A DNA stretch of 64,000 nt from assembly GCA_002007465.1 (NCBI GenBank), contig LNAC01000336.1, positions 1,792,608 through 1,856,607 on the forward strand, in the 5' to 3' direction. A model generated the notes under the pieces. It was not told the origin of the DNA. It saw only the letters and a program-made list of their open reading frames with translations, and did not search any database. This stretch comes from Ailurus styani (lineage: Eukaryota; Chordata; Mammalia; Carnivora; Ailuridae). Of the stretch, positions 10,000 to 20,839 are shown in pieces; positions within the stretch are counted from its first letter, which is position 1; each line of letters begins with the position of its first letter. Position numbers and translations under genes: made by a program.

Positions 10000-10860
10000 C
10001 ACATGAAGAGCTTTCAATGAACCTGGTTACATGCTTGCTTAAGATAAAAATAAATGCACATGTAACTTCAAACTGCCAAGTAAAGTAACACTATGCACTA
10101 TGCTCTTGAGATGTGAATGACTGGATGGCATATCAATGTTAGGAAATGGGGAACCAGACATAACTGCTAGTTACACATTAATGATAAACAAAGTTGAATA
10201 TGTGTATTAGGATTGAAATTGCAGCTCGAAGTTAAGACTGGCCACCAAGGAGAGGAAAATAGCAGGGACTAATATGTTGTAATGAAACAAACCACATGGC
10301 CTCACCACACACATGCCTCATGATGCCACATTAATCGTTCCCGTAGCTTTCATTTTGAGTGGCTACCTTGGCCATCAATGTAATGGGTAGTGGAAGAAAT
10401 TACATATTACATTTAATTGTCACATTGAGCAGCACTGTGATGCAGGCTTTCTTGGAATTTTAATAGAGTGACCTGGCTGGCTTGCCAGCTAATATAAAAT
10501 CAGCCCCCTAACTACTTTCTTTACTGCTGTCTTGATGACTTCAACTGATAAACTCTTATGACCTTTCTCAATTTAATTCAATTTGTTAGACATTTCAAAT
10601 GGAATTTTTTTACACAAATTAATGGTAAATGAGGGATTCCCCCCTTCACCAACCACCCCTCCTTCTTTCCTCCAGGAAAGATTACAATAGATGAATTAGA
10701 ATATAACTGCCTAAAATTGCATAAATGTTCAGCATTAACTCATGCAAGGCAGCATGCAATTTTATAGTGCAAAATATTTCCCAAATTGTTGGTCTGGGGT
10801 GAATAACTAAAACAAAATTTGAGGTTATTCTTGTGTTTGATGGAAAATTCAATTCTGTGG
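10000..10860. other. Repeat-free stretch, candidate conserved non-coding element
   Basis: I recognise no interspersed repeat. It is dense in short AT-rich protein-binding-like motifs: repeated ATTA/TAAT cores (e.g. near 10180, 10332, 10408) and palindromic AT/GC mixes such as GCATGCAATTTT near 10750. Composition is non-simple and there are no long frames. This is the texture of deeply conserved enhancers in gene deserts, but that is an inference. No function can be stated. Confidence 0.35.
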
Positions 10861-10861
10861 T

Positions 10862-11095
10862 TAATAATATGGCCTTTCAGTTCAGACAGACAGGGGTTTG
10901 AGTCCTGGTATGACTATTTAGCAACTGTATTCTAAGTAGACAAGTTGTTCAGCATCTCTGAATGCCAGTTTACTTAACATGAAAATGGGAGCTATAATGC
11001 CTGTATCATATAATGATTATAAGAATTTAATGAGAAAATGTACATGAAGCATGTAGCATGGTCTCTGGCACATAAAAGTGCTCAATAACTGGCTC
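10862..11095 (+). mobile_element. MIR SINE, sense
   Basis: Ancient tRNA-derived MIR: 'TTGAGTCCTGGTATGAC' (B-box side), the CORE region 'AACATGAAAATGGGAGCTAT', 'AATGATTATAAGAATTTAAT', and the 3' end 'GGTCTCTGGCACATAAAAGT' plus 'GCTCAATAA'. It is full-length or nearly so, and inactive. Confidence 0.85.
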
Positions 11096-12309
11096 ATATT
11101 TCTTCTTTGCACTGTTCTGCCCCATCAAAATCTATCTCTCAGAATCTGCATCTCTTACTGTTCCAAAGTTCTTCATTTCAGCCAGATGTTCTTAGGTAAT
11201 ATGGGGTTTAATTAGGATGGAATAGGTTCCTGTGCAAATAAATCCTACAGCAGCCCTGAGTCTCACAGAGTTAGTAAGGATTAGTGTAGTTTTGTAGGTC
11301 TCTGACTCTGGATCCTATGGGCACCTAGAAGGAACACGAAGGCAAAGCCACCCAATTCCAGAGGCTTCGATTTTTTTTTCTTTTTCCAGAGTTAAATTAG
11401 GGGAATCAATCTATTTTTAGCTGAGGCCACAGAGTGACCAAGGACTTGTCTTAAAAGCACCCTAAAAACTAAACAGATGCTTCCTAATTGTCCTTAGCCT
11501 GGACAGCATGGCTGAACTTACCTAATTCCAGATTTGGAACAATTCTTTTTTTTTTCCCCCAGATTTGGAACCACTCTAAACCTGAAAAGGGGTACTTGGT
11601 ACAGTGAGGCAAACTATCACCCATCCCATGCCAGGTGAAAGAAAGCTGGCCATGCTCCACAGCTGAAGACAAACAATCAGCATAGTAACCATGCTTGTAC
11701 ACTGCCTCCTCTTACTAGCCTTAGTTACTCTACCCTGGTCAGACATTTGAATTATGGGTTTTCATCCTTGATATGAATTATGACTTGTAAAATCCCAAAA
11801 CTTTATTATTCATGATCACGAAAATAAAGTTTTAAAGGAGAAAGCTGGAAATGTGATTCTTATTTTAATTAAGGACTACTTTCATTCTCCATATTTGCTT
11901 ATAACCATATAAAGTGGGGAAATGTATAACAGGTGAGATATTCCTACCTTCTTCATTAGTGTTCTCATCGTCACTTTTCTCCAGTGATCCTAAATACCCC
12001 AACACTGCACGCCACACACTTTGCCCTCTTTTTCCCAATTCCATTCTTCACTTAAACACTTCTCTCTACTAAGCCCAGTGAATGCCTCAAATATGCCAGT
12101 GCTATTACAATCCCTTAGTTTTCTCCACTAAAAGTAGCAGACACATAAACTCCCTAATTCCCCATTGCCACTAATGGAATTCCAGCCTCAAAGATTTTAA
12201 CAGTTATCTCCTCTGCAATCCATGCTACTGAAATGCCTCCTGCTCTGCCAGCTCAGGTGTCATTATTTGGGAAATATTACTTCTCAACATTTTCTTTTTC
12301 TAGTTGTTT
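11096..12309. other. Non-coding DNA, no confident repeat
   Basis: No exon or clear repeat is seen. Short T-runs occur at 11370 and 11545. 11940-12290 is pyrimidine-rich and could be a very old L2 remnant, but the boxes are too weak to call. The 72-codon minus frame at 11484-11702 has no recognisable motif. Confidence 0.4.
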
Positions 12310-12610
12310 GCTTTTTTCATTATTTGCAGTTCAGCAGCTATTAAGATCCAGTGCTGCGGAAAACAACAATAACAACAAAAGAGCCGCTTAATAACTAAAC
12401 TTAAAAACCAAACTAGTCAGCAGCGAACAATGCCTTGTCAACATTTCTAAATGGAGCAGAAAGAAGGCGAGCCAAAAGGACAGAGAGAGGGCAAAAGAGA
12501 GAAAGGGATGCTTCCTGATGGATGAGTATGCATAAGTGCTTCAGATAATGGCTAAGAGGTACAGCCTGCAGCACATTAAAGAGGGGTGGGGGGGGAAGTG
12601 AATGATCTTG
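12310..12610. other. Candidate regulatory stretch with SOX-like motif cluster
   Basis: A repeat-free stretch holds several AACAAT/ACAAAG-type cores in tandem at 12361-12380 (GGAAAACAACAATAACAACA region) followed by isolated CpGs (12358, 12384, 12424, 12469) in low-GC DNA. Such a texture is compatible with a conserved enhancer, but it could also be a simple AAC-rich repeat. Not demonstrated. Confidence 0.3.
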
Positions 12611-12674
12611 GAAGGGGACCCCAGCACCATGATATGGACAGACAGATGCAAATCTTAGTGAATGCTGGAGTCAA

Positions 12675-13155
12675 TACAGGTTTCCCTCACTATCCAAAAG
12701 TAGTGTTCTTATGAAATCTCTCATACACTGAAATGCTATAAAGTGAAGAGGCAATTGCCATCAGTTTATTTGGGAAAAAAAATTGGACATTCTCAGGACC
12801 AAAAATAATCTCAGGCTTTTCTGATAGCTTAGGACACATCTTGCTAATGGAAACACAAAATAAATTGAGATGAAGCACAGGTACTTACAGACAGCTCAAA
12901 GCTCTGGCAGTTGATGCTGAGATGCTGAATATATTTCCCATGGAAGAAGGCTGGCAGAGCCACCCTTGCTGTTCAAGGTGTGCACTGCCTCTGTACTAGC
13001 TTGCTGAAAAGTAAACACTGAGCACTACTTTTGCTGTTTCCCTTTTCTCATAAAGGAAAAAAAAATTCTTCTGATTTCTTTCAGTTAGCAAAACCAGGTA
13101 CTAATGGAGGTCTTTCATAAAACCAGAGTGGCATAATACAAACTTTTGAAAAGTG
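12675..13155. repeat. Probable ancient interspersed repeat, family unknown
   Basis: 'TTCCCTCACTATCCAAAAGT', 'TTCTTATGAAATCTCTCATA', 'CTGAAATGCTATAAAGTGAA' and 'GAGGCAATTGCCATCAGTTT' are recognisable as a text that recurs in placental genomes, but I cannot name the family. It is strongly diverged. The 62-codon minus frame inside it is not a gene. Confidence 0.45.
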
Positions 13156-13912
13156 AGGGGATGTCTGCAATATCTCCCTGGATACCCCTTGCAAATAGCC
13201 TTCACATCAAGGTTCTTTCCCCATCTGAGCATCTCACCTCCCTTCTTTGTCCTGTTCCCACAAGACTTTGCCCTCAGATAGATGAAATTAATCCCCCAGC
13301 TGATGAGAGCTTAACACCATCTCCCTCCCAAGGATATTTATAGGAATAGCAGACACTCTCAGAAACCTCAAAGTCTTCATAATCCGAAGGAAAACAAAAC
13401 AGATTTCAAGGAAGGGGAGATATTTTGGGTCTAAGAGTTTTCCAGTTCCTGTCAAACCGCTCCCCATAGGCATCTGTCTAATAAGTAATATATTCTCCAG
13501 TGGACTTCTTTCATGTTTTATATTTTAAGAGAAAAAGACAGAGTAGTGACTACTGTAATGTCAGTTTTGGAATTAGGATCCATTATCCAGTTCCCTCTGA
13601 ATAGCAGGGTGGGGGGATCACCTCCTTTGGATTAGTGTTAGAGCTCCAGTCAGTTTGAGTGAGCCAAATAGACCACTCACATATCGCAACAAATAACAAT
13701 CTTCTCTTCTTTTGAGGAAGTTATTCATTATATCTTACCCAAAGTAAGTGATTTAAAATTGTGATTTCTTTCACATTTCAAGGGAGGTGTCAAACTTCAG
13801 CCCCTCACCATGGTTTTATAAGGCTGTGTTAAAGGACAAAGTCCCATGTATTGAATTTGGTTCTCTACCATTAGCCTGAAATCATCAAATCAATGCTACA
13901 ATAGAAACTTGC
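13156..13912. other. Non-coding DNA, nothing recognised
   Basis: Mixed-composition DNA with two overlapping 61-65-codon frames on opposite strands (13146-13473), neither with a domain. No repeats are called. Confidence 0.4.
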
Positions 13913-13930
13913 AAGAATATGTTCCTCAAA

Positions 13931-14129
13931 GGGGCACCTGGGTGGTTCAGTTGGTTAAGCATCTGCCTTCAGCTCAGGTCACGATCCCAGAATCCTGGGA
14001 CCTGAGATCCAGACCACATTGGGCTCCCTGCTCAGTGGGGAGTCTGCTTCTCCCTCTGCTCCTCAACCCTCCCAAGCTGTTTCTCACTCTCTCTTTCTCT
14101 CTCTCAAATAAATAAATATTTTTTTAAAA
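13931..14129 (+). mobile_element. CAN-SINE, sense, moderately old
   Basis: Sense SINEC: head 'GGGGCACCTGGGTGGTTCAG', core 'CAGCTCAGGTCACGATCCCA', 'GGGCTCCCTGCTCAGTGGGG', CT-rich region, 'CAAATAAATAAATATTTTTT' tail. The flanks AAGAATATGTTCCTCAAA (13913-13930) and AAGAATAGGATTCCCAAAA (14130-14148) are a decayed target-site duplication, so it is older than the copies with perfect duplications. Confidence 0.95.
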
Positions 14130-14148
14130 AAGAATAGGATTCCCAAAA

Positions 14149-14504
14149 AGTATTTTGTGGTTCTACTGACATTTTCCTCAGTTTTCCCCCAAGACCTGTC
14201 ACCAAAAGACTTATCCCAACTTTTCATTCCCCCCAAAATGCATTCCTGACAGATTAAACTGTCTTGCAATCCCAGTGTCATTTCCCAAAAATCTTACTAA
14301 AAAACACCACCTATCTGAAAACTATGCTCAAAACTCACCTCCAAGAGGATTCTTCCTCTGCATTATCCCATATACTTTATTCGCTACCTTTGTCAACAAA
14401 GTACTTTACTGGCCATCTTTAGTTGACCCTGACTATATGACATCTTCACATGGATATTTAATAAAGATAATAAACAAGTCATTTAAAAAACCACTCACCT
14501 TCTC
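14149..14504. other. Non-coding DNA, nothing recognised
   Basis: Repeat-free as far as I can see. A 77-codon forward frame (14275-14508) has no recognisable motif. Confidence 0.4.
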
Positions 14505-14762
14505 TTAAGTAGAATCATATGATTCCATTAATATTAAGTTCTAAAATAGGGCAAAGGAGGCTACAGTGAGGGAAAAAATTGTGGTTGTTTCTGGAAGTGA
14601 GATGGGTGTTCCAGGAAGAAGGCTGAGGAAATTTTCTACAGCAATGGTCACAGTCAATGTCTTGATAGGAGTTTGGATTATATAGATATATTCAATTAAC
14701 AAAACCCAGTAAATATACACTTAAGATTGCTGCATTTCATTGTAAATAAATAAAGAACAAAA
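14505..14762 (+). mobile_element. Old L1M 3' end, sense
   Basis: Typical L1M terminal text: 'AGTAGAATCATATGATTCCA', 'TGTGGTTGTTTCTGGAAGTG', 'GTCAATGTCTTGATAGGAGT', 'AAATATACACTTAAGATTGC', 'TGCATTTCATTGTAAATAAA', ending at an A-rich tail. It is 5'-truncated and lacks any ORF2 portion. Confidence 0.8.
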
Positions 14763-14799
14763 TCAATTGATTTCCAACTCTTCAGACCTGTTTTCCCCT

Positions 14800-15487
14800 C
14801 AGTAATTCTCAGTCTTATAAAAGTTCATCATTCACTATTTGACTCAGAGTCAAACCTTTGAGTCATCTTTGGTTTATGTTCTATCAACAAATCCTCTTGA
14901 CTCTAACTTCAAAACATTATTGAATTTATTTTAAGTTTTGTGTTGCTAGTATCCTTGCCCAAGCCACCATCAAGTCTTCCATTGACTACTTTAGACCCCC
15001 TTACTGGTCTACTTGCTCCCACTCTTGTTCCTGATTTCTCCCCCAGCTCCATTACCTAGTCTCTAGTTGTGTAACACCTATATTGAACCACATAAAGCAT
15101 AAATCACATCATGGTTCTCCCATTTTCTAATGGTTTCTCATAACAATTAGAATGAAATAAAAATTAAAATCTGCCCCCCTCCCCACATGGATTACGAAGT
15201 ACTAAATTACCTGGCTCCTGACAAACTCTCTAAACTTATTTCCAACCTCTTTCTCCCTTCCCCTCTCCATTCTTGACATCCTGGCCTCCCTAATATTCTA
15301 TGAAGCACATCCCCATCTCTCTGCCTAGAGCACACTTTCCCAGATAATACCACAGCTCGCTTTCTCACTTCAATCAAGCTTCCATCTAATTTTACTTCCC
15401 AAGAGAGGTCTTCTTGATGACTCTCTAAATTAGTACCCCCATTACTCTCTCTACCTTTACCCTATTTTGTTTTCATAGCACCCATTA

Positions 15488-15492
<5 letters not shown>
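14800..15492 (+). mobile_element. L2 LINE, sense, first part
   Basis: Sense L2 text: 'CAACAAATCCTCTTGACTCT', 'GCCCAAGCCACCATCAAGTC', 'CTTACTGGTCTACTTGCTCC', 'AAATCACATCATGGTTCTCC', 'AATGGTTTCTCATAACAATT', 'TTGACATCCTGGCCTCCCTA', 'GAGAGGTCTTCTTGATGACT' and 'TTTCATAGCACCCATTACTC'. This covers the last part of L2 up to the usual TCATAGCAC box. It then breaks at a microsatellite and resumes at about 16075, so a later element split it. Confidence 0.85.
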
Positions 15493-15521
<29 letters not shown>

Positions 15522-15622
15522 AGAGATAGAGATGGAGATAGATAATATTTGGGTTTAGAGAAGCGAAACCAATAGGATGGAGATAGACAGATGATAGATA
15601 GATATAAATAGATAGATAATAT
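15486..15622. repeat. (CT)n-(CA)n-(GATA)n compound microsatellite
   Basis: CT dinucleotides pass directly into CA dinucleotides (to about 15521), then irregular AGATAG/GATA units to about 15622. It marks the left border of the repeat that interrupts the L2 and is likely length-variable. Confidence 0.9.
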
Positions 15623-16074
15623 TATAAGGACTGGCTCATGCAATTAAAGAGGCTGAGAGGTCCCCTGATATGCTATTTGCAAGCTGAAGATCCAGGAAAT
15701 CCTATGGTATAATTCAGTTTGTCTGAAGGCCTGAGAACAGGGAAGCTGATGGTATAGAGAGATTCCAGTCTTGATCCGGAACCCTGAGAACCAGGAGCTC
15801 TAAAGGAAGGATAAGAGCAATATCCGTTTCAGTAATCAGGCAAGAAGAAAAATAAATAAGTTCCTTTTTCTTTTGCCTTTTGTTTTTTTCTCACCTCTGC
15901 AATAGATTGGATGATTCCCACCCACACTGAGAAAGGCAATCTCCTTTGCTGAATCCACTGATTCAAATGCTAATCTCACCCAGAAAAAGACACAGCTGGA
16001 AATAATGTTTAATCTGAGCACCCTGTCACCAGTCAAGTTGACACATAAAATTAACTATCAAATGTATTGAAGTC
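15545..16074 (+). repeat. Ancient interspersed repeat inserted in L2, family not assigned
   Basis: 'AGAGAAGCGAAACCAATAGG', 'AAGGACTGGCTCATGCAATT', 'GAGGCTGAGAGGTCCCCTGA', 'GCAAGCTGAAGATCCAGGAA', 'GATTGGATGATTCCCACCCA', 'GATTCAAATGCTAATCTCAC' and 'TCAAGTTGACACATAAAATT' form a text dispersed across placental genomes, with a typical internal GATA microsatellite. I recognise the text but cannot name the family. The L2 sequence on either side becomes continuous when it is removed, so it inserted into an existing L2. Confidence 0.65.
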
Positions 16075-16165
16075 AAACCTTATTTTGTTTGTTGCAATAC
16101 TGCCATTATAATTCCTGGAACACAGTAAGTGATCAAGAAATACCTCTTAATAAATAATAAATTTT
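16075..16165 (+). mobile_element. L2 LINE, sense, 3' end
   Basis: This continues the L2 that stops at 15492: 'TTTGTTTGTTGCAATACTGC', 'ATTCCTGGAACACAGTAAGT' and 'ATACCTCTTAATAAATAATA' correspond to the terminal 'cagtgcctggcacatagtagg' region and the AATAAA-like end. Coordinates are approximate. Confidence 0.75.
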
Positions 16166-16189
16166 TCAGTAATGAATGGTTTTTAAAAC

Positions 16190-16755
16190 TTTTTGTGATA
16201 GTCTAAGATGGCCACCATCAATCCCTTCCCTACCCATAAATGCATGTTCTTCTTTATATCAAAAGAAGCCTAATTTCTATCCATTTAAATCTATACTGTC
16301 CTTAGTGACATGCCTTGACCAATAGAATGCAGAAGTGATGCTTTGAGAATTCCAATGGCAGGTCATAAGAAGTCTTGTAACTTCCTTCTATCTGAATATC
16401 TTGGAACACTCACTTTTTGACTCTCCTTTTAGAAACCCAGCCATTATACTGAAGGTCAAATTGCCGAAAGAGACCATATGTAAACTATCCAGTTGACAGT
16501 CCAGTTGAGAGTCCAAGATGACAGCTAGCATCAGCCGACAGTCCTATGAATGAACCACCTTGGATGCGCAGTTGAGTCAAAACTTCAGATAACTTCAGGC
16601 CCAACCCTATCATTTGATGACAACTGCATGAAAGATCCCAAACAACAGTCTCAAAGCTGAGCCAAGTCAACCTATAAAATCATGACAGCTATTGTTTTAA
16701 GCTACTGAGTTTTGGAAATATTTTTCTGTGCAGCAGTAGAAGCCAGAACACTCTT
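16190..16755 (+). mobile_element. MLT1-like MaLR LTR, sense
   Basis: 'TGACCAATAGAATGCAGAAG', 'AGTGATGCTTTGAGAATTCC', 'AGGTCATAAGAAGTCTTGTA', 'ATGAATGAACCACCTTGGAT', 'ATGACAACTGCATGAAAGAT', 'GTTTTAAGCTACTGAGTTTT' and 'CTGTGCAGCAGTAGAAGCCA' follow the order of MLT1-type solo LTRs (ERVL-MaLR). It is strongly diverged and no internal sequence is present. Confidence 0.65.
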
Positions 16756-17719
16756 TAAAGTATACTATTCCTTCAACTGCTTAATCTCAGTATGTTTTGT
16801 AATTGTGCCCCTCAATATGTAAATACTGACTCAGTAATGTTCTTTACATCTTCAAATGATGCCTGTGAGAGTTAACTACTAGAGAGATCACATCATCCTC
16901 CATGCACCCTCCACAAATACCACTATTATAATAGGACTTACAATATCTGAATATACTTTTCGAGGGAGAAAAAAAAAGAATAGAGAAAAAATGACAAACA
17001 AAATAGTCAAAACCCCAAAAGGAAACAAGCTAACTTTGGTCAAAGTCTCACGGGTCACCAAAAACCAGCTTCTGAGCCAGAAGGACCAAAACCAGGCCCA
17101 GCCAGGGATATATATAAATGCTTAGAATTCCATAACAATGGATCATAGCAAGAAATGAACCTATTAAGTGCCTATGGCTAATCCACAGTGATTTTCTTTT
17201 TCTCACTTTTTGGTCTAAGAACCCTTTACTCTGGATTTAAAAAAAAAAGAAGAAGAAGGATGCGGGTCACCAAGGAGCTTTTTGTTCATATGGGTTATAG
17301 TTATTGATATTTATTTACCTTATTAGAAATCGAAACCTATAGAATGCTTTAAGAGAAAAAAAGATGATTGGTGAAAACTGAAACTGTAGTTCAGTGGGGA
17401 GAGAGATCTGTTTTGGCAACAATAAAAGAAGTCTTTTGAAAGACTTGGACCTTGTAACAGGTAATGGAGAGCTGGTAAAATCTGATTAGGCAGAGCAAAC
17501 ACAAAGGGTACTCGAGGCAATGTCTTGGAAAGACACAGATTGAGAACAATACATGCAAGGTTGTCAAAGGAAGTTTTGTTTCTTGGAGCACTGAGTGGGG
17601 CTAGAGAATAATAGAAAGCAGGCCTGGAAGACGGGCTTGAAGTTCGATCAGTTATTGCATAGTAACGTGTTCCTCTCCCTAGAAGGTGCTTATAAATCCC
17701 ATTTGGCTACCTTTAGAGT
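16756..17719. other. Non-coding DNA
   Basis: No exon is recognised. A-rich or GAA-rich short runs lie at 16970-17000 and 17240-17262. Overlapping 65-66-codon minus frames at 17323-17591 are two frames of the same DNA and show no domain. Confidence 0.4.
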
Positions 17720-17960
17720 TAGTATAGTATATTGGTTAGCCAAATTTATCCTGCAATCAGACTGCCAAAGTTTAAATCCAAGCTCCCATGTTTGGTAGTT
17801 GTGCTGCTTTTGGCAGGTTGCTTAGCCTCTCTGTGTCTCAGGCCACTGTCTTTAAGAACAGGATAACAGTAAGATAACCTTGTAATGTTGTTGTGGGGAT
17901 TGCATATGGCATAACCGTAATAATGCCTGGCTAAACTTTGGATCCTTGATGAATTTTAGT
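17720..17960 (+). mobile_element. MIR SINE, sense
   Basis: 'AGACTGCCAAAGTTTAAATC' (tRNA-like region), 'TTGCTTAGCCTCTCTGTGTC' and 'TCAGGCCACTGTCTTTAAGA' (CORE), 'GTTGTTGTGGGGATTGCATA' and 'AATAATGCCTGGC' follow the MIR order. Diverged and inactive. Confidence 0.8.
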
Positions 17961-18214
17961 TAATACCATGCCAATATTATGCCAGAGAGGGAAATATTTG
18001 CAGTGAAATGACTGTTTTGCCCTCTATATCATACTCTAAATTCTTGTGGAGTTATTGTCACCTAAAACATTCTGTATTTTCAAATAAGTTGGAGCATCTT
18101 TGATTATTGAGCCAGTAGTTTTGATAATTGGATAATTCTAATTTTCTGCCCATTTTCATTATAAAAAATGCCCTGGACACTAACCATTTATATTTTGTTT
18201 AACAATGGAAATGT

Positions 18215-18325
18215 AAAGCTAAAATTTACAAATGTTTTCCATGTGTCAGGCATTGTTCTATATGTGTTTCATGTGATCTTCACAACAACCTCACAAACTG
18301 TAAGAATGGATAATCAGGTTTATCT
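18215..18325 (-). mobile_element. MIR SINE, antisense fragment
   Basis: 'TTCCATGTGTCAGGCATTGT', 'TCTATATGTGTTTCATGTGA', 'TCTTCACAACAACCTCACAA' is the reverse of the MIR 3' half. The CORE reverse may resume at 18480-18540 ('TTCATTTTATAGGTGACTAA'). Confidence 0.75.
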
Positions 18326-19669
18326 AGTAACCAAAAATCTGTGCAAGTACCAAGAAAGATCTGTGTTATCTGAAAATGCCAGGAGCAGAGAGAGAAGTGG
18401 TGTCTGATCTCACAGATTTTATTTTCTAGTATGTAGTTCTTCGATTGGAGAGTCATAAGAACTCTTAGCCATCCAACACCTTCATTTTATAGGTGACTAA
18501 ACACAAGTTCATGAACTTAATGTCATGCAAGGCAAATGTTCTTTCCACTCCCCTGCTTTGCTGTGGAATGTATTTGAGGACTCATTCATGAAGATCGTTT
18601 TATCTGGTATTTGGAGATAATAGTAATTTAATGAAGTCAATGAAGCTTCCAAAAAAAAATTGTCTTGAGGGATTTCAGAAACCTGAACAGCAGCACAACT
18701 CTTCTATCTTCTTACCTTCTTCTCCTTAGCCACCCCCATTCCAACTCCCTGCACATGTTCTGCACATTAACTTCATCACTACTTTACCAAACCTGTTACC
18801 AGATTTGGGATATTTCCTTCTGAAATCTATACTAATGTATACTTACTGGGAAACAATATTTAAGAAAAATAATATGAATGTATAATTTCTTAGATATTTT
18901 TTAAAATTATGCTAGATTACAAATCCTTGAAAATAGAGTAATTCAGTTCGGAATCTGTTCCCAACTGATTTTACAAAATGACAATGTAGTTGCTGATGGT
19001 TATTTTATATATGTATATATAAAATCTTTTAACCATTTTGGATCCTTCCTGATTTTCCTATAAATATAAAAATCTTACTTAAAAAGTAGCCAATAACTTA
19101 TTTTAGCAACTTTCAAAAAGTTTGACTGGAAAGTCTGGAAAGGCTTTCAGAAATTCATTTAGCCATGTCAGTCTCACCAGAGAGATAGATGTTCACAGAG
19201 TCAACAAGCCAGATTGCGAATGGGGCCTCTCTTAGCCTGTGTGACATCCAAACCAGAGCTCAAGACAAAGGCTTGTATGAGGATAGCGTGTAGGGAATAA
19301 AGCAGATAAGAATGAATATCAAGTGCGGGGGAAGTCAATAAAAGATGTCTTGAGTTGGCCATCACAGGGCTACCCACTCTCAAACCTGCAGGAGCTTTGA
19401 GGAAGCCTCATAAATTTCTTTCAGAATCATCTTCCAGAAGACAAAAGGGGACTCCCATGTTGTGTACACTGAGAGCCAGGCAGGGTCCTGCAGGCATGTT
19501 CTAATGTAAGGGAATTCCCAGGGCAGGAAGGAAGAGGTTATCAGCTCAGTCCCAAGGAATTATACCTGCTTGAAGCTGAGCAAAGCCTATATGCCCTTGC
19601 AGCAGAGGCTGGTGTTAGAATTAGGACTAAGAGGACTTGTAGTGGAGCACAAAAGAGTGGGATATAGGA
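18326..19669. other. Non-coding DNA
   Basis: Largely unique. A/T-rich from 18840 to 19120, including a 'TATATATGTATATATAAAA' run near 19004. Short frames (60 codons at 19201-19383, minus) have no motif. 18480-18540 probably carries a MIR remnant. Confidence 0.4.
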
Positions 19670-19810
19670 TCTTAGAGATATTCTAGCTGAACTTGACCTT
19701 TTATGGGTGAAGAAACTGCAAGCCAAAGAGCAATGATTTGCCCAACTCTCATACATAAATAACAATGGCAACAGAGCTAAAGACAAGTGTTACTAACTCC
19801 TAAGCCACTG
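19670..19810 (-). mobile_element. MIR SINE, antisense
   Basis: 'TTATGGGTGAAGAAACTGCA', 'AGAGCAATGATTTGCCCAAC' and 'GAGCTAAAGACAAGTGTTAC' followed by 'CCTAAGCCACTG' read as the reverse of the MIR CORE and tRNA-like head. The 81-codon minus frame overlapping it is not a gene. Confidence 0.65.
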
Positions 19811-20057
19811 ATGTCTCTTTTCTCCTTGCTGGCAAAACAAACAAACAAACAAAATCACACAAATTTATATTAACTCTGTTCTTTTTAGACGTAAAATTTT
19901 ACAATTCCTCTGGAGATGAGCAGAACCCTGTTATGAGTCTGTGATCAGGTACCAGGTAGTGTACAGGGACCATAATCTGCTCTGCGGTGTAAGGTGAAGC
20001 GATGAGACCTCAGGTCCTCCTGTGGAACTGATTTCTACTAGCTCCATGTTCAACCTA

Positions 20058-20230
20058 GGGGCATGCATTCTGGAGCTGACTACATGAGTTCAACTTCTAG
20101 CTCTACCCTTTACTATAAGGAACTTGGTGAAGCTAGATCACTTTTTGAAGTTTCAGATTCCTCATCTTTAAGACCCAAAGGGTTGGTGTGAGGGGTAAAT
20201 AAGATATCACATATCAGATATGTGAAACCA
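20058..20230 (+). mobile_element. MIR SINE, sense
   Basis: 'TGGAGCTGACTACATGAGTT', 'CAACTTCTAGCTCTACCCTT', 'TTTCAGATTCCTCATCTTTA' and 'GTGTGAGGGGTAAATAAGAT' follow the MIR order from tRNA-like head to CORE and tail. Confidence 0.75.
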
Positions 20231-20449
20231 TGGATAGAAAGATTTCACAAATACAGTTATAAATACCTCCAAGTAACTGGAGTAGGCTAAGACCAAAGTT
20301 TCAGCAATGTCAGCTGCCTAAAACCACCTTAGATTGTGTAGAATATTATCCACAATGTGATTTTTATATACATTTCCTGCATATGATCTTACATCAGTTT
20401 CCTTGAATTATGTCAAAGTGATTAAGGCATTATCACCTGACTATATTTT

Positions 20450-20625
20450 CTAATCTTCTGCCTCTCTGATGTATTCTTCCTCTTCTACCTAGAATGCCCT
20501 CTGATTTTTCTCTCTTCTGATTTAAATCTTACTGATCTCAATTCAACACAATAATCCATCTGTCACTGAATGACTATATCCCATAGTCTGACCTAGAACA
20601 GGGACATAATAGATGCATGTGCACT
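20450..20625 (+). mobile_element. Possible L2 remnant, sense
   Basis: 'TCTACCTAGAATGCCCTCTG', 'TTTAAATCTTACTGATCTCA' and 'ACCTAGAACAGGGACATAAT' loosely follow the L2 3' region, but divergence is high and the call rests on order more than identity. Confidence 0.4.
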
Positions 20626-20759
20626 AAATGAGCTGGATGATAAATATCTCCTCAAGTATTGCACTCTTTTGAAACTTTGGATAACCTAGTTGAGCCAGCA
20701 GAGGAACAAGAGCAAGCCATCTGCAGCCTTGGAAAAATGTGAACCTTCACTGGCCTAAC

Positions 20760-20763
<4 letters not shown>

Positions 20764-20806
<43 letters not shown>

Positions 20807-20839
20807 ACGCGCACACGTGCACACACACACACACACACA
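20764..20839. repeat. Alternating purine-pyrimidine tract (TG)n-GCGCAC-(CA)n
   Basis: 76 nt alternate pyrimidine and purine without a break: (TG)n, then a GCGCACGCGCACACGTGCAC centre, then (CA)n. The left (TG)n and right (CA)n are inverted complements, so the tract can also fold back. Such DNA is the textbook sequence type for left-handed Z-DNA and is a length-variable microsatellite. It yields a false 89-codon minus frame. Confidence 0.95.

Noticed and set aside
13931..14129. A tRNA gene because of A/B-box-like sequence in the SINE head
   Set aside because: The sequence is a tRNA-derived SINE with a CT region and A-rich tail; no tRNA cloverleaf is intact.
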